A DNA stretch of 64,000 nt from NCBI GenBank assembly GCA_907163375.1, contig CAJQUW010015369.1, positions 62,001 to 126,000 of the forward strand, read 5' to 3'. The DNA is from Prostheceraeus crozeri (taxonomy: Eukaryota; Platyhelminthes; Polycladida; Euryleptidae). Under the pieces are notes generated by a model. It had not been told where the DNA came from and searched no databases. It saw nothing but the letters and a program-made list of their open reading frames with translations. Below, in pieces: positions 50,626 through 63,000 of this stretch (its first letter is position 1; every line of letters starts with the position of its first letter). A program made the translations under genes and the position numbers.

Positions 50626-51639
50626 GGTCCTCGTGGCTCATTTTTGGGGAGTACCAATTTATAGTGATTTTGCTAATCGTTCGATAACTGATTTATCGGT
50701 GGAAGGTGGCCGATTATTTCGAAATTCCTCAGAAATCGATGCTTTCATTGTACTGAAAGTACCAATTTATTTTGAAAAAGACATGTAGGTATACCAAGTA
50801 AAAAGTAAGCCATGTACTGAATGTTCCATGCAAATGCCTTCTGATGATCGTCTAGTCATATGTAGAATCGATTTATTATAAATGTTGACCAATTAGTTTA
50901 GATTATATTCTACTAAAGGCTGGTAATATTGGTGACAGAAATATGTAGCAAAAAGTTTATTCTTTGTTGTAATTACTGATCAAAATGACATCGATAATCA
51001 ACATTATTGAAATAATAGAGACGCGGAAATCCACCAACTGATGCATCTTTCAACGAAAGATGGCATGAAGAGACAAGTTCACAACCCATCCCTCACTCTT
51101 GCTATGATGTCGTAAGTGTTTGAAAAGACCCGAAATTGCTTTTTACAGGACTCTACTTGGTAAATGAGAGTTCCGATAGTTCCATCCGCTCTTAATAAAG
51201 ATGAATTTACGGCTGATATTGCTCTCCTTGATTCCAATCTAGAAACTCTAGCTATACAGTGAGCACTCCATCACAAAGCTTGAATTACAGCTCTCCTGTC
51301 TATCACCGAAACTGGTCAACAAGAATGGTCGCATCTGTCAGTCCATCACGGGCGAGATTGTAACATGGTTCAGGATTTTCTAGACTTAAGAATCTGTATG
51401 CAGACGAATGAATTTGTATGAAAGCACCGATCAGCGCTTCTACCCAGTCATGGTGAAAAAATACTATTTGTGCCTAATAGTAGCCTACAAGTACCATTCT
51501 ATGCCCAGGCGAACTGACACTGCAATCTTTATGATTATCAGCCGCACGGCAAAACCAGGATAACAAAACACAGGACAGTCTGTTGTGCAGTCCTTCAGCT
51601 TTGTCAGCCGTTCTGTTTTAAGCTAGTTTGGGCCGTTCC

Positions 51640-51692
51640 GATCCGTGCTGACGAGCCCTCGGAGGGCAAAACGAGGCATCTGCGGCTGTCAA
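51640..51692 (+). other. Degenerate hammerhead-like motif
   Basis: CTGACGA (51648-51654) fits the hammerhead core CTGANGA, and stem II GCCC/GGGC (51655-51658 and 51664-51667) has a five-base loop. The next core element is AAAAC where GAAAC is required. Stem I and stem III were not resolved. It is a possible relic of a ribozyme-bearing repeat. Confidence 0.35.
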
Positions 51693-52459
51693 GGAATTTT
51701 CGTTCTTGAATTGTTCAAGTCTGAGGACATCTTTCAATTCTATGACCAGGCGAACTGGCACTCTGCAATCTTCATGGATTTCAAGAAATATGCCTTTCCT
51801 TGGTCCAGTTTTAATGAAGATGACCGTTAACTAGTTTCACGTGACTGACAATGAACTATGAATCGCCTGCAGTTGTAGTCACCTTTCCGTCGGTTGACAC
51901 AGGCATCATTAATGATTGATGTTCTATCGCTGTATTTATTGTCATTGCAGGCATCGATGCGTGACCTCTTAAGTGACGTTCATGTGTTGTCTGTCTTTGT
52001 AGTGCGTAATGTCTGTTGATCTGTTACAATTGCAAACGTGTGTAACTGATTATGGATTTTGGTAATTCCGCTGAGAACGAATGCATGATGAAAAATTACA
52101 GTCTAATGGCTCAGAAATCATTAAGTCACATATTCGAAACGAAGGTTGTGCACCATGTTGCACCATTTTTCAAGATTCTTTTGTAACACCAGATTTGTAG
52201 GGTAGATCTTTGATCATGTTGACAATACTGGCTTGACAACAATCTTAATGGTGGAAATTATTTCGACGAAAAAGTTGTTGTATTTCCATAAAGCAGATTT
52301 TTCATATGGAAATATCAAATATTACAATTTCGGATCTTTGTTCTGAAAAGTGAAGCTGAAAAGTCAATCAATCCCTCATGAATGTGGAATCTGCTGTAAC
52401 TCATTTGGATGTTGTTTTGATTCATTGTGTTACTGACGATCGCTGAAAATTGCTGTTAG

Positions 52460-52715
52460 GCAGTTCGCTTAGACGCCGCGGTTATTCATTATTCTGATAC
52501 ACAGGAGAGCAAGAATAGCAATGTGTAAAAAAATGATGTATCTCCACTTTTTCTGATTTGGTATCCCTAATATAATATGATGTCGTCGGAAATAAGCTGG
52601 AGATTGATAATTCAACAGACGGAAAACAACTGCGAGTCTTGGTGGATTTGAACCCTCGACCTCTGGCATTCTAGGCCAACGCTCTACCAAATGAGCTATT
52701 GACGGGTGACAAAAC
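52460..52715 (-). repeat. tRNA-derived SINE, family B
   Basis: The minus strand begins CACCCGTCAATAGCTCATTT then GGTAGAGCGTTGG (A box) and an anticodon-like stem-loop GGCCTAGAATGCC. GGTCGAGGGTTCAAATCC (B box) follows. The T stem is mispaired and no acceptor stem forms, so it is not a working tRNA gene. About 180 bp of body follows. It differs from family A. Confidence 0.7.
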
Positions 52716-52719
52716 GATA

Positions 52720-54290
52720 TAAGTCCTCAATTGAAGAACCCGCGTAAGAGAATCCGATAGCTTCATCCTCCAAGGCAACATAGCATAACGTCAAGCTAAA
52801 CTACTGAAGGTAGTTATTACTAATTCAAAGCCAGCATTGATTGAATATGAATAATAAGTTATATAATCAATGAATTATGAGGAACAATATGCTTTTTCTC
52901 ATTGGAAATGAATTGCTCACGGTCCTCCTAAAACTATCTAACGGTAGAATATTTTATTGGACGGCAGTAAATGAGAAGTGAATCTGCCTAGAAAGTTTCG
53001 CCCTGAGAAAAATAAAACTTATCTAGTGACTGCCTTGTGGGTAGGATCTAGGCTCACATGATTGCATGTGCGTTTAATGACGCACGTGCATGTGGCTCCA
53101 TTTGTGTGATTGAAAATCATTCAATATTTGAATTTCAATGATGGAAGGTCAACAACTGCCAGGTGTTTCTTATATAGCATGTAGCATCCAGTGTTTTGAT
53201 GTCTTCGTCAACTTCAGGGGTAAAAGGAACATTGTGTTAATACATGTGTAATCTTTAACCCCTAACACTAACGAAGGCAGGCAGAACATGTGACACCATA
53301 TGAATGATCTATCTTGCAATGTTTGATTTTTCACCTTTCAAATGTAGACACTACGTTGAATAAAATATTATAATTTTCTTAAAGTTGCATTGGTTTTTGA
53401 TTGAAAACATCTTCGACATGCAAAACTGATAAAACTTTATTATCATTAAGAAAATAAGTTGTCGCGTCTTGGCTTGTTCAAGATGCTTCAGTATAAGCTT
53501 TACGCCCCTCCTTTTTATATGTGTATAAACTTCTATTCTCTTACACTTCCGTGTCATATGCATTGTGACTGAGATTGCATTCTCAGAACCCACTCAATTT
53601 ATGACATGTATTTGTTACAACACAAAGGCAATTGACTACATCTGACAAATTCAGAAAATTTCTGATAATAGAGACCATTTATTCAACTAGCAATATTATC
53701 CAGTACAAGTAATTATGTGTACAGTGACAGCAATAAAATGAAAGCACCAGTAGTATTGCAAACAAGCACCTCAACAATTGGGGAATGGCCTTAGCACGCT
53801 TTAATGTTCGTTGCCAATCGTCAGGCGTAGCGAGGCACGGTTTATGTAGTATCCTAAATTTGTCATTGTAGTTCACTTTTCATCTCGGCAGTGTGTGTAG
53901 GCATGCTTTTCGTCTGTGCTACTGCTGTGTCGGTCTGGCTGCCGTACATGGATGGTACTGCGCACATCAGTAGCATAGGCGTAAAAATATGCTAATTTTA
54001 TACGTTTATGTGTACTGTACAGTAATACCACGCTGATGTGTCAAGCATGTTCCGCTACCATACCAAGTCTTACGGAGTCACTGTCCCGCTTATACTTAAA
54101 TAATAATAAAGTACGCGTTAGTCTCTCATGATTTACGGCTTCTCACTGTAATGATGTGAGACATTAAGCAGAGAAATGTATAGATACCATACTAAGCTAT
54201 ATTGACTACATATATGTATACAACATTATATCAAATACGACTATATTTTCTGTCAGTGAGATTTTCCTGGAACACATCCTTTGGGCATAT
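52720..54290. other. DENND4 intron 4, nothing recognised
   Basis: AT-rich intronic sequence without supported coding or repeat calls. Confidence 0.5.
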
Positions 54291-54295
54291 CTGAG

Positions 54296-54735
54296 TATTC
54301 AATCAATCAGTCAATCCGTTTTATTATACTGGCATAAGTTCCCCACTAGCGGGTGTTGGCCAGTCCTCTCACCGTTTCTCCATTCATCTCTGTTTGTAGC
54401 CAACTCCTTGGTACCACTTCTCCTCTTCATGTCCTTTTCGATCACACTGATCCACTTCCTTGCTGGTCGGCATCTCCCTGCGATTGTGGTTGTTGTGACC
54501 TTCTTCACCTCCTCGTCCTCCTCTTGACGCATGAAATGTCCGTGCCAACTCAGTAGAAGACCAATAGAATACCAACTCTTTTGTCTCAGATGTTCATCCA
54601 GGTCATTCGCTTTCAGTCTGCTTGCTATCTCCGGGCTGTATACTCTATCCTTCAAGGACACACCGCATATCAATCTCAACATCCGTCTTTCTGTGACTTT
54701 AATCAATGGAGAAATTCGGTCTTCAATACACAGCA
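54296..54735 (-). mobile_element. RTE-like LINE 3' end
   Basis: A 131-codon open stretch (54311-54706) reads TERRMLRLICGVSLKDRVYS, then WHGHFMRQEEDEEVKKV and WISVIEKDMKRR, and near the end RDEWRNGERT. These are the conserved C-terminal motifs of RTE-type LINEs (RMLRWxxGxTxxDR, RWxGHVxRMxxDR, KRWxxxxxxDM, RxxWR). The element ends in an ATTGACTGATTGATTG tract, a simple-sequence tail. It is 5' truncated. Upstream frames to about 54800 are broken. Confidence 0.8.
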
Positions 54736-54899
54736 GGACACTACGAACAAGTATTACTGTATCCGAGTATTACGGCATATTATTATATGAGATCCAGTCA
54801 TTAAGCACTGTAGAATATTGTCGAATATTTTTTATCAGAGCTATGCTTTCCTCCACTGAGGCTTATGCCTAGCTAGATTAAAAAAAATATTCGTATGTA

Positions 54900-56665
54900 C
54901 TGTATAGGCCACGCAGTTTAGAAACTCTAGTCAACAATAGCAATAGGATTCGATTTTAAGACTGGGAGAAATCCGCACCAAGTTTGAGTGCAGTCGAAAT
55001 GACAGTGCTTGTCAAACTCCAAATAGGGTAAAATCCCATCAACGCACAAATTCCCATACTAATGTTGAAAAGATAAATTAAAGCCAAACCTCATAGCGTT
55101 CAAACCTATGTTATAACTCAAATAAAATTCATTGGCATTCGGTAATGTTGTAGTAATTCTCTCAAAGATGTTGCTCAAATTTCTGTATTATTCGGGTGTT
55201 AGCAATTTTGACTTATGTATTTTTCATAACATCCTCTAAGATAATTTGAATAGTTTAAGACAACTAGCTCATATGTAGGTTTGAAACTTGAGGAGTATTG
55301 TTATGTAAAATTGTTTAATTGTCTGTTATGTACAGTCATCTGACGATATTCGTTGCCACGTCAACACTTTCTTCGCATCAAGCAAGGGATAAACCGGATT
55401 TTCATATCAAGTTGTATACATCAAGTACAATAGTTAAAAAAATGCCTAGTCGGCGTTCATGTTTATTTTTTTCTACATGCAGTTAAGACAATGCTTCAAG
55501 GTAGCAATATGAGTGATTATGAAAGCTAATATTGAATGTATAGTGAATACCGGGGACAAAATGAAAAATACTAGTATGAAAGATGCTCTTTATATAAAAA
55601 TAATATTTAAGTTGTTGTTTTAAATGTCAAGCAGAGTTTTAAATGTTCAAAAATATTCAAATCAATCGTCCGTCCTTTTAAATCACAATGCGATGCCACG
55701 ATCGAATTTTCAGAATAACCCAATAAAACAATGACCAGTGAATTCCCATGTTTTCATTATCTTCGGTTGTGATGATTCTAATCATTTAAATATTTCGTCC
55801 ACCACTGAACTAGTTTACATATTAGTTCATCCAGAAATGCGTCAACTTCGAATATTATTGTCAATGTCATCATTGTTGAATAGCTTAATTGGTGAATTGC
55901 CACACTTTGTTACGATCATGGAGGGTGCATAGTGTGGCAGGTCCCCTATTAAAAAAAATGGTGTGATTCATTGCATGAAAATGTTACAAGCTTTTAAAAA
56001 TCATGCCTGTGAATTTACATATGATTTCATGCATGAGATTTGTCAGTGTGTGAAGGCTTTCCTTTGAAAACAAAAATTTTGACCTTTGGCGCGTTCTTTA
56101 GCTGAACATCAACCAATAGGCAATGTTCTAAACCACCTTGACAAGCTTTTTCATTTGAAGGCCTCTATTTCGTTGGGTTGGAAGCAGTCAATTGCTTCAA
56201 TGTTAAACTTAATAATTATTTCATTATCCGATGGTCATCATCAACTATGAAAGATCAGGAAACCAAATTTAAGTTATTTCACATCCGAATTATAAACCGT
56301 TATCTATTTTGACCAGCTGTTTGGTCATGGTCTGACGGGATGGTCGAAAATTATATGAAGGTCTACAGCAAAAAGGAATCTAAGGATTCCTTATCTATTC
56401 TACTTAAAAATGATCCAAGACCATTTCACACAATGCTATTACTTATGATCTCTTTTATTATTTTGTGCCATACATGCAGACAATTTTTTGATATTATCTT
56501 ATTTCTAACATAACTTGATAACGCAAACTTAATATTTGCAAAAATTTTCAAAATTCTATATGAGTAGCATATTGCATATTTGAGTGTAAATTCAGCAGCG
56601 TGGTTTTAAACTGCATAATTGCTTTATCCATTACTTAAAATGAAGAAAAATTTTGTTACTTTTAC
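54900..56665. other. DENND4 intron 4, right end
   Basis: AT-rich sequence with no supported feature up to the acceptor of exon 5. Confidence 0.5.
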
Positions 56666-56667
56666 AG

Positions 56668-56734
56668 ATATGTCCTGCATTTCCTCCACGAGGTGCCATG
56701 TCCCTCTCCACAAGTTCCAAACATTGAACTGTCG
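56668..56734 (+). CDS. DENND4: DENND4 coding exon 5
   Basis: This small exon lies between acceptor CTTTTACAG and donor GTAAGT. Its first base completes the Lys codon of exon 4, and 22 codons follow: YVLHFLHEVPCPSPQVPN, then IELS. The human segment reads HISHFMQNIPFPSPQRP and on to VQLS. It joins in frame to exon 6. Confidence 0.9.
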
Positions 56735-56914
56735 GTAAGTTTCGTAGTAATGAAGCTTATTAAATTACATATTTTTTTCCTCTGAAAATCTTCGTTTTGA
56801 CTTTGAACACGACATTTGCGTACCAGCGTACTGACAAAAGTGATGCCAAGAATGAATTTTAAGAATAATCTAGTCGCAATAAGAGAATGGACATCATGTT
56901 ATATAATATATCAG

Positions 56915-56950
56915 ATTAATATATATTATATATATATTAATCATATATAA
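56915..56950. repeat. AT-rich palindromic microsatellite
   Basis: A self-complementary run of ATTAATATATATTATATATATATTAAT type lies in intron 5. Confidence 0.8.
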
Positions 56951-57342
56951 AGTTCGACAGCATGTTATTGAAAATCATTTAGATAGACCTACATGGAAAC
57001 CGGCCACATCCTCAATGTGTGGTTTTCAATGCAGATGTTGTGTAGAATGGATATGTAAATTTCATGTTTGGAGAGGGATTAAAATAGCTATAGGAAAACC
57101 ATTTGGAATACATGTAGAGGCAATCCACTTTATCGATAAGAGCACATTAGAAAACATTTATATTATTGAAAGTGTGTTTTGCGAAAAAAAATCAGTGTGA
57201 TTTTCAAAATAAACTGGAAAATCAACGGTCGGGTTTTCAGGCTACTGATCCTGACCGTCGGTCCAGTGCAGTCATCACTCAAATTCCTCACTCTTCGTCT
57301 CCGTTTGACAATGTTTGAATTAACTTCTTTATCTGATTCCAG

Positions 57343-57401
57343 TTAAACGACACGACAATTACTCTTCGCATGATAGAAGATACAATGAACATATCTCAAG
57401 G
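57343..57401 (+). CDS. DENND4: DENND4 coding exon 6
   Basis: The exon starts in phase 0 after acceptor TGATTCCAG and encodes LNDTTITLRMIEDTMNISQ plus two bases. It ends at donor GTAGGT (57402). The family is variable here (the linker before cDENN), so support comes from splice signals, phase agreement and position rather than strong similarity. Confidence 0.75.
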
Positions 57402-57502
57402 GTAGGTCTATCATTTCCGGTGATATTATCACCAAACATTTATGTTTGTACTTTTCCAAATCGCTGACTAAATACATAACAACATTTGATGTTCATTTTC
57501 AG

Positions 57503-57647
57503 AGGTGCCTCATTCGTTTATTTACTTTCGGATCTCGGCGCTGAAAACGCCATTTCTCTTCTCATGTACACGTTGACGGAGCAGAAACTGTTGGTCCATT
57601 CTCTCCGACAAGACCGGTTAACTCGCGTTTGCGAAGCCATCATATCA
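57503..57647 (+). CDS. DENND4: DENND4 coding exon 7 (start of cDENN)
   Basis: The exon follows acceptor CATTTTCAG and ends in phase 0 at donor GTAAGT (57648). It encodes GASFVYLLSDLGAENAISLL, then MYTLTEQKLLVHSLRQDRLT and RVCEAIIS. The human match is [21 protein letters not shown] and on to [20 protein letters not shown]. It opens the cDENN subdomain. The next expected exon would begin with a sequence like FPFQWQCPYIPLCPL, and I do not find one before 64000. A LINE insertion begins about 50 bp past the donor. Confidence 0.95.
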
Positions 57648-57661
57648 GTAAGTGTAACCCT

Positions 57662-57697
57662 CCAACAAGGATTTAACATCCAACGAGGATTTAACAT
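57662..57697 (+). repeat. 18-bp tandem duplication at the LINE junction
   Basis: CCAACAAGGATTTAACAT is followed directly by CCAACGAGGATTTAACAT, with one mismatch. It lies between the donor of exon 7 (57648) and the first LINE codons (from about 57698), so it may have arisen during the LINE insertion. Confidence 0.85.
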
Positions 57698-58893
57698 CCG
57701 TTGTGGATCGCGGTCAGTGGGCTAACGTCATCTATCTCGATTTTGAAAAAGCGTTCAATTCAGTCCCTCACTTTCGTCTCCTCTTGAAATTGACTTCCTT
57801 GGGCATTGGAGGGAGACTTCTATGTTTTCTGAAAGCTTTTCTTGAGGATAGAACTGAGAGTGTTGTCGTGGATGGTGTGCATTCTTCCCCCTACAGCATG
57901 ATTTCTGGTGTCCCCCAGGGATCCGTTTTAGGCCCAGATCTGTTTGTCGCCTTTATTAATGACATTGATGACACCTTGACAAACTCTTCTTTATTGAAAT
58001 ATGCTGATGATGTAAAATTGTACTCCGAAATCAAGCGCACTGATCCCCTGAAAGCCAAAGAACTTTTGCAGGCTGACCTCAACGCTGTAACCACCTGGTC
58101 GAAGAAATGGCAGCTATCGCTCAATCCCCAAAAGTGCTCCATTCTACACTTGGGATTTCGCAATCCTGCCTCGGACTACCGTCTGGATGGAAGTTTCCTG
58201 AATAATTCCAAGTGTGTCAAAGACCTTGGAGTTCTGATTTCAAAAGACCTAAAATTCTCTCGGCACATTCTGACCTGTGTTCAGAAAGCGAATCGCATTG
58301 TATCTGCCATCCTCAGGACATTCGTCTGTCGGGACGCCGATCTGCTAATTCGTCTCTTCAAGACACTGGTCCGCCCTCACCTCGAATATGCCATCCCAGT
58401 CTGGAATCCATCCCTGAATAAAGACATTCTGGCTATCGAACGTGTACAACGTCGATTCACCAAAAGCATCCGTGGTCTATCCTCGTTACCCTACGAAGAA
58501 AGACTGAGAGCTCTGAAACTCCCAACACTACAATGTCGTCGTCGGATTGTGGATCCTACAACCGTGTTCAAAATATGTAGCCACCTTACTCCAAGTGATC
58601 CTAATTCCTTCTTCACCTTTAGTGTTTCCCGAACCCGTGGACATAACTACAAAATTTTCCGCCACCCAACAAATCTGAATTGTCGCCTATCCTCCTTTTC
58701 CCACCGCATCATAGATGACTGGAACCGCCTCCCCGACGATATTGTGAACAGTGAAACGGTGAAACAGTTTAAGCGAAAGCTTTTTATGTTTTATTGTAAC
58801 TTCTAATTGTTCCCTCCTGAATGCATTTCCTGTGTTACATTGGTGCTCATTGCACTTATTGGTGTACTAAATAAATAAATAAATAAACAAAAA
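57698..58893 (+). mobile_element. CR1/L2-group LINE, 5' truncated, open 3' half
   Basis: A 367-codon open reading frame (57703-58806) begins inside the reverse transcriptase at WANVIYLDFEKAFNSVPH (motif A). It continues with SGVPQGSVLGPDLFVAFIND (motif B), LLKYADDVKLY (catalytic Asp pair), KWQLSLNPQKCSILHLG and VKDLGVLISKDLKFSRH. The C-terminal tail has VRPHLEYAIPVWNPS, ERVQRRFTKSI and IIDDWNRLPDDIVNSETVKQ. No stops occur after truncation. The 3' end is an AAATAAATAAATAAATAAAC tract. It sits in the sense direction about 50 bp after the DENND4 exon 7 donor. The clade call rests on motif style. Confidence 0.85.
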
Positions 58894-60040
58894 AGCAATC
58901 GAATGTCACCGATATATTACAGAATGGCATAAAACATGCGAATGTAAGTCAAGGCTTATTTAGGACTCTGAGCCTCACGACAATCAGCTCGAATGAATCT
59001 ACTAGCTACACCGGCTCATCATCGACCTCGTAGTCTTGTTCAAAATTCGAACTCTACAATTTTAGAAATGTATGTTTGACTAAACCCGACACGGAGAAAT
59101 GAAAAGAAACCCCGAATTCGACAGCATCCCTATTTTATTGACCAGCCTGACCAGCGTCCGAGACTGTATCGTCACCTAATTATCCTACGTCGAAATCGAA
59201 TCACATAGCAAAAACATCTTGATAAAGTGAAAATGACTTGGTCGACCTTTTTTTATCATTTCTATCTTCCATGTTTATATGTTTTCTATGCCATCCATCC
59301 TATTTGTTAAATTTTTCTAAACATCCCTGCTATGTAGTACACGTATACATGTAGACAGTAAAGGACTGCTCACGAGTACGGACGAGGGATTGCCAAATCT
59401 TGTTTGCAATTCAATTGCTCTTTCCAATCAATTAATTGAAATTGGCATTCGTGAGCTATCAATGAATTGAAATTGAATTGCGAAGTTATCAATTTATTGA
59501 AATTTATTTAATGACCAATCAATTAATAGATGATGTGCACGTTTCTCTTTCGTTTTTAGAGCTGAGGTCGTACTTGTAGGTGTGATATGTAAGCCGCCCA
59601 CTAACTTGATTCAGACATTTTCATCAATCGATGCGGAATGAGATGCTATTTGCTTAACTAACAATGTAAACGAAATGGGTGTCCACAAAGTGATATTTTC
59701 TGAGTAGTGTTTGGTCAAGACTTGGGCGTTAGACTTTCGGATTTTAGTCGGATGAGATGTCAAATGTTTATCTCGATCCAGCCTGTCGAGGTTTCGGTGT
59801 GAAGTGTGTTGATATTTGGCTGCAAGTTCGTTATTATTATGAGATAAAATCATCGTTCATAAAGCTGGTGTTCAGAGAGATGATGCAATTGATGAATGAG
59901 ATATATCGGGCCGCTTTAATGTCAAACGTTATTGTTGTCACTTTGTGTCTCACTTATCAGTCGACTATAATAACTTACCATATCGCGATCATTACAAGGA
60001 CACGGAATGATGATTAATGTGAATGGATATGAATGATGTC
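58894..60040. other. DENND4 intron 7, between two LINEs
   Basis: AT-rich intronic DNA. A run of AATTGAAATTG-like words at 59405-59525 is a weak repeat. No gene is seen. Confidence 0.5.
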
Positions 60041-60049
60041 ATGGATGTG

Positions 60050-63000
60050 TGCAACGTCAACTTCATGCCAAGGCCAGGCACATTCACAACAATTTATGTT
60101 GATGACACACAGCATCATCGATTACAGCAGAAACGGACGTTATGAAAAACAATAACCACAGGAGAATATGATAACCATGTGCCAGGAAGCATCTTTAGAT
60201 CACAGCATCATTTAATCAAAGCTCTAGAGAAGAGGACGAATCTGTGATGTCCATCAGTTGAAAGCAAAATAGAAACGGGAAGAATGTTATGGGGAAATGA
60301 TAAAGCACGAGTAGAATTACTAAGTTATAAAAGTACATAGATAGAAAAAGATGTAAATCGTATTATGTAGATAAGAAGGTTTAGAGACAGAAATACTGAA
60401 AAAAGAGGATATAGAGAACATAAATAATGAAAACAATAACATATAGCAAATAGGAACATGAAACAATAACATTAGCAAATAACATATAGGAACAGGCGTC
60501 GCCCGGGTTAACAAGCCCTGCGTTGAATGTTGGGGAACCAGGATGTTCAAGCAGAAGGGCTACTGGAGCGCATGATCACCAGCAACGTCATAGAAGGAAG
60601 TGGACACATGCCGATAATGACACCGTAATTGAGTGTTACTATATGAGTCGACCAAATAAGAGAGGATATCGGAAACGTATGTACGCAGTTTGGAAACAGC
60701 AATACCCGCAATCGACAATATCCGAGCAAGGATTGCTTAACCAGAAACGGTCTATCATGAAGAACAACTTGTTAACAAATATCGAGATACAAAGAATTGC
60801 TGGTCGAGTGAATGGAACAACTACAACTATTGAAGATGACAGGACAATCGATAATTCAGCTAATAACGAATCAATACTTGAACCACAAGCGACAATCCAG
60901 ACAACTATTGAAACACTTACCGACGAAGAAGAGAGCCTCAAAAATAAGATGACGCAATATATGACGACTTATATGAACACAGACAATAGATCTGACATCA
61001 AGAAGATACGTATCAATAAGAATACAATCAAGGTGATTGAGAAAATCAATAAAGTGATAGAACACATGCCTACACAAAACATAACGGAGATCAATGCGCT
61101 GATTTATTCAGCAGCAAAAGTTACGCAAGAAATTGTTACAGATAATGCAAGAACTATACGCATACAACCCTGGAAACAAAGATTGTTGAATAAAACAAAT
61201 ACTTTCAGGAAAGAAACAAATCAAATTAAGTCATCTATGGACAATAACGGAAGACTACCACACTACTTGGTAAGAAAATGTGACATGAATAACAGATTCA
61301 TTGAAGAAGTATATGAAGATGCCAAACAAAGGTTAATTGCGATCAGTCATCGATTAAAAAGATACGAAGAAAGAAATGAACAAGTCCGAATAAACAGGTT
61401 ATTTCGAGAAAATCCGAAGAAAGTATACTCACAGATAAGAGGCAGAGATAAATCAGATATAAGTGTAATCGAAAATGCGGATGGAATAATGGATTATAGG
61501 AAAGACATATGGGAAAATGAAGGACAATACAATGCCGAGGCTGAATGGCTAAAATTAATGGAAAGAAAATACGAAAGTCTCGCTTATCAAGATGACGTAG
61601 AGATAACAGAGGAAGATACAAAATTCAAACTTGCAAGTATGGGAAATAGGAAAGCAGCAGGCCCTGATAAAATACAAGTGTTCTGGATTAAGGAACTGAA
61701 TAAGTTACATGAAAGACTTGCCAAGTACTACACTGAGTTCCTGCGGAATCCAAGTATGATTCCAAAATGGATGGTCAATGGTAGAACGGTACTTATAAAG
61801 AAAGACGAAGATAAACCTCCAACCCCAGACAAACAAAACAAAATAACAAAAACAAATAATAACAAAAAAGATAAACCATCATGTAAAATACACAGCGAAC
61901 AAAAGGGCTGTCGTCCACACTGCAGAGGCACAAAAGAACAACTTGCCATAGACAGAACAATCACCGATGAAAGTAAAAAACGGAAGAAGAACTTGTCAAT
62001 GGCATCGATCGATTATCGCAAGGCTTTCGATTCCATTCCACATTCATGGATCATGAAATGCCTTGACATGTATCAAATCAATAAGTCCATACAAAAAGTG
62101 ATAATAACATCAATGAAACATTGGGAGACGAACATTACACATGGTAAGCAAGTTATTGGAGCAATAAAGATCAAAAGAGGAATCTTCCAAGGAGACTCAC
62201 TCTCACCACTGTTGTTCTGCCTTGCAATGAACCCACTGAGTGAGATCTTACATGGAATAGATAAATCGTATGCACTTACAAGAGGAAGACAAATCAATCA
62301 TCTGCTATAAATGGACGATTTAAAACTATACGGGAAAACCGAAAACGACATTAACTGCCTCATCAACTCGGTTAAGATATACAGCGATGATATTAACATG
62401 AAGTTTGGAGTCGAAAAATGTGCGCGACTTTTTTTGCGCGGAGTAAAAAAAAATCCATCGAGGGAGAGTAATTGAAACAGACGGATTTCAAGCTGAAGAA
62501 GCACTTATAAGGGATGTGACCCAAGATGGATATAAATACTTGGGAATTCCTCAGAAAGAAACCATACTTGATGATGTGGCAAAAGCAAGGGCAACAAAAG
62601 AATACAAGAGGAGATTAAAGAAACTGCTGAAATCGAAGTTGTACGCCAAGAATATGATTGAGGCTATAAATGCATATGCAGTACCCGTAATCAGCTACAC
62701 TGGAGGAGTGGTGAAATGGACAGTGCAAGAACTAAGTGAACTCAACCGAAAGACCGTAAGATACTAAACATCTACTGTGCACTACATCCAAGAGCCGATA
62801 TCGACCGTCTCTACCTACCGCGGGATCGGGGAGGTAGGGGGTTGAAAGATCTGGCGGAAGTCATAGAACAAGAAGACAGAAGCCTAACAGAATATGTAAT
62901 GTACAAAACAGAAACGATGACCCACTGCTGGCAGTGGTTAAATCGGGCAATTTGTACAGGCAGCGACAAGATACCTTAGGAGATTGGAAGATGAAAGTTG

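Larger units (their letters stand above)
49310..52455. other. DENND4 intron 4, mostly unassigned
   Basis: Apart from the scrap at 50545 and the ribozyme-like motif at 51648, there is a short duplicated block (CAGGCGAACTGRCAC, near 51507 and 51746). It suggests an old tandem or dispersed repeat. No gene is seen. Confidence 0.5.

Noticed and set aside
52600-52712. Possible tRNA gene on the minus strand
   Set aside because: A and B boxes are present, but the acceptor stem does not form and the T stem is mispaired. It is better explained as a SINE head.
54353-54872. Plus-strand open stretches over the RTE-like LINE
   Set aside because: They are antisense shadows of the minus-strand LINE coding sequence.
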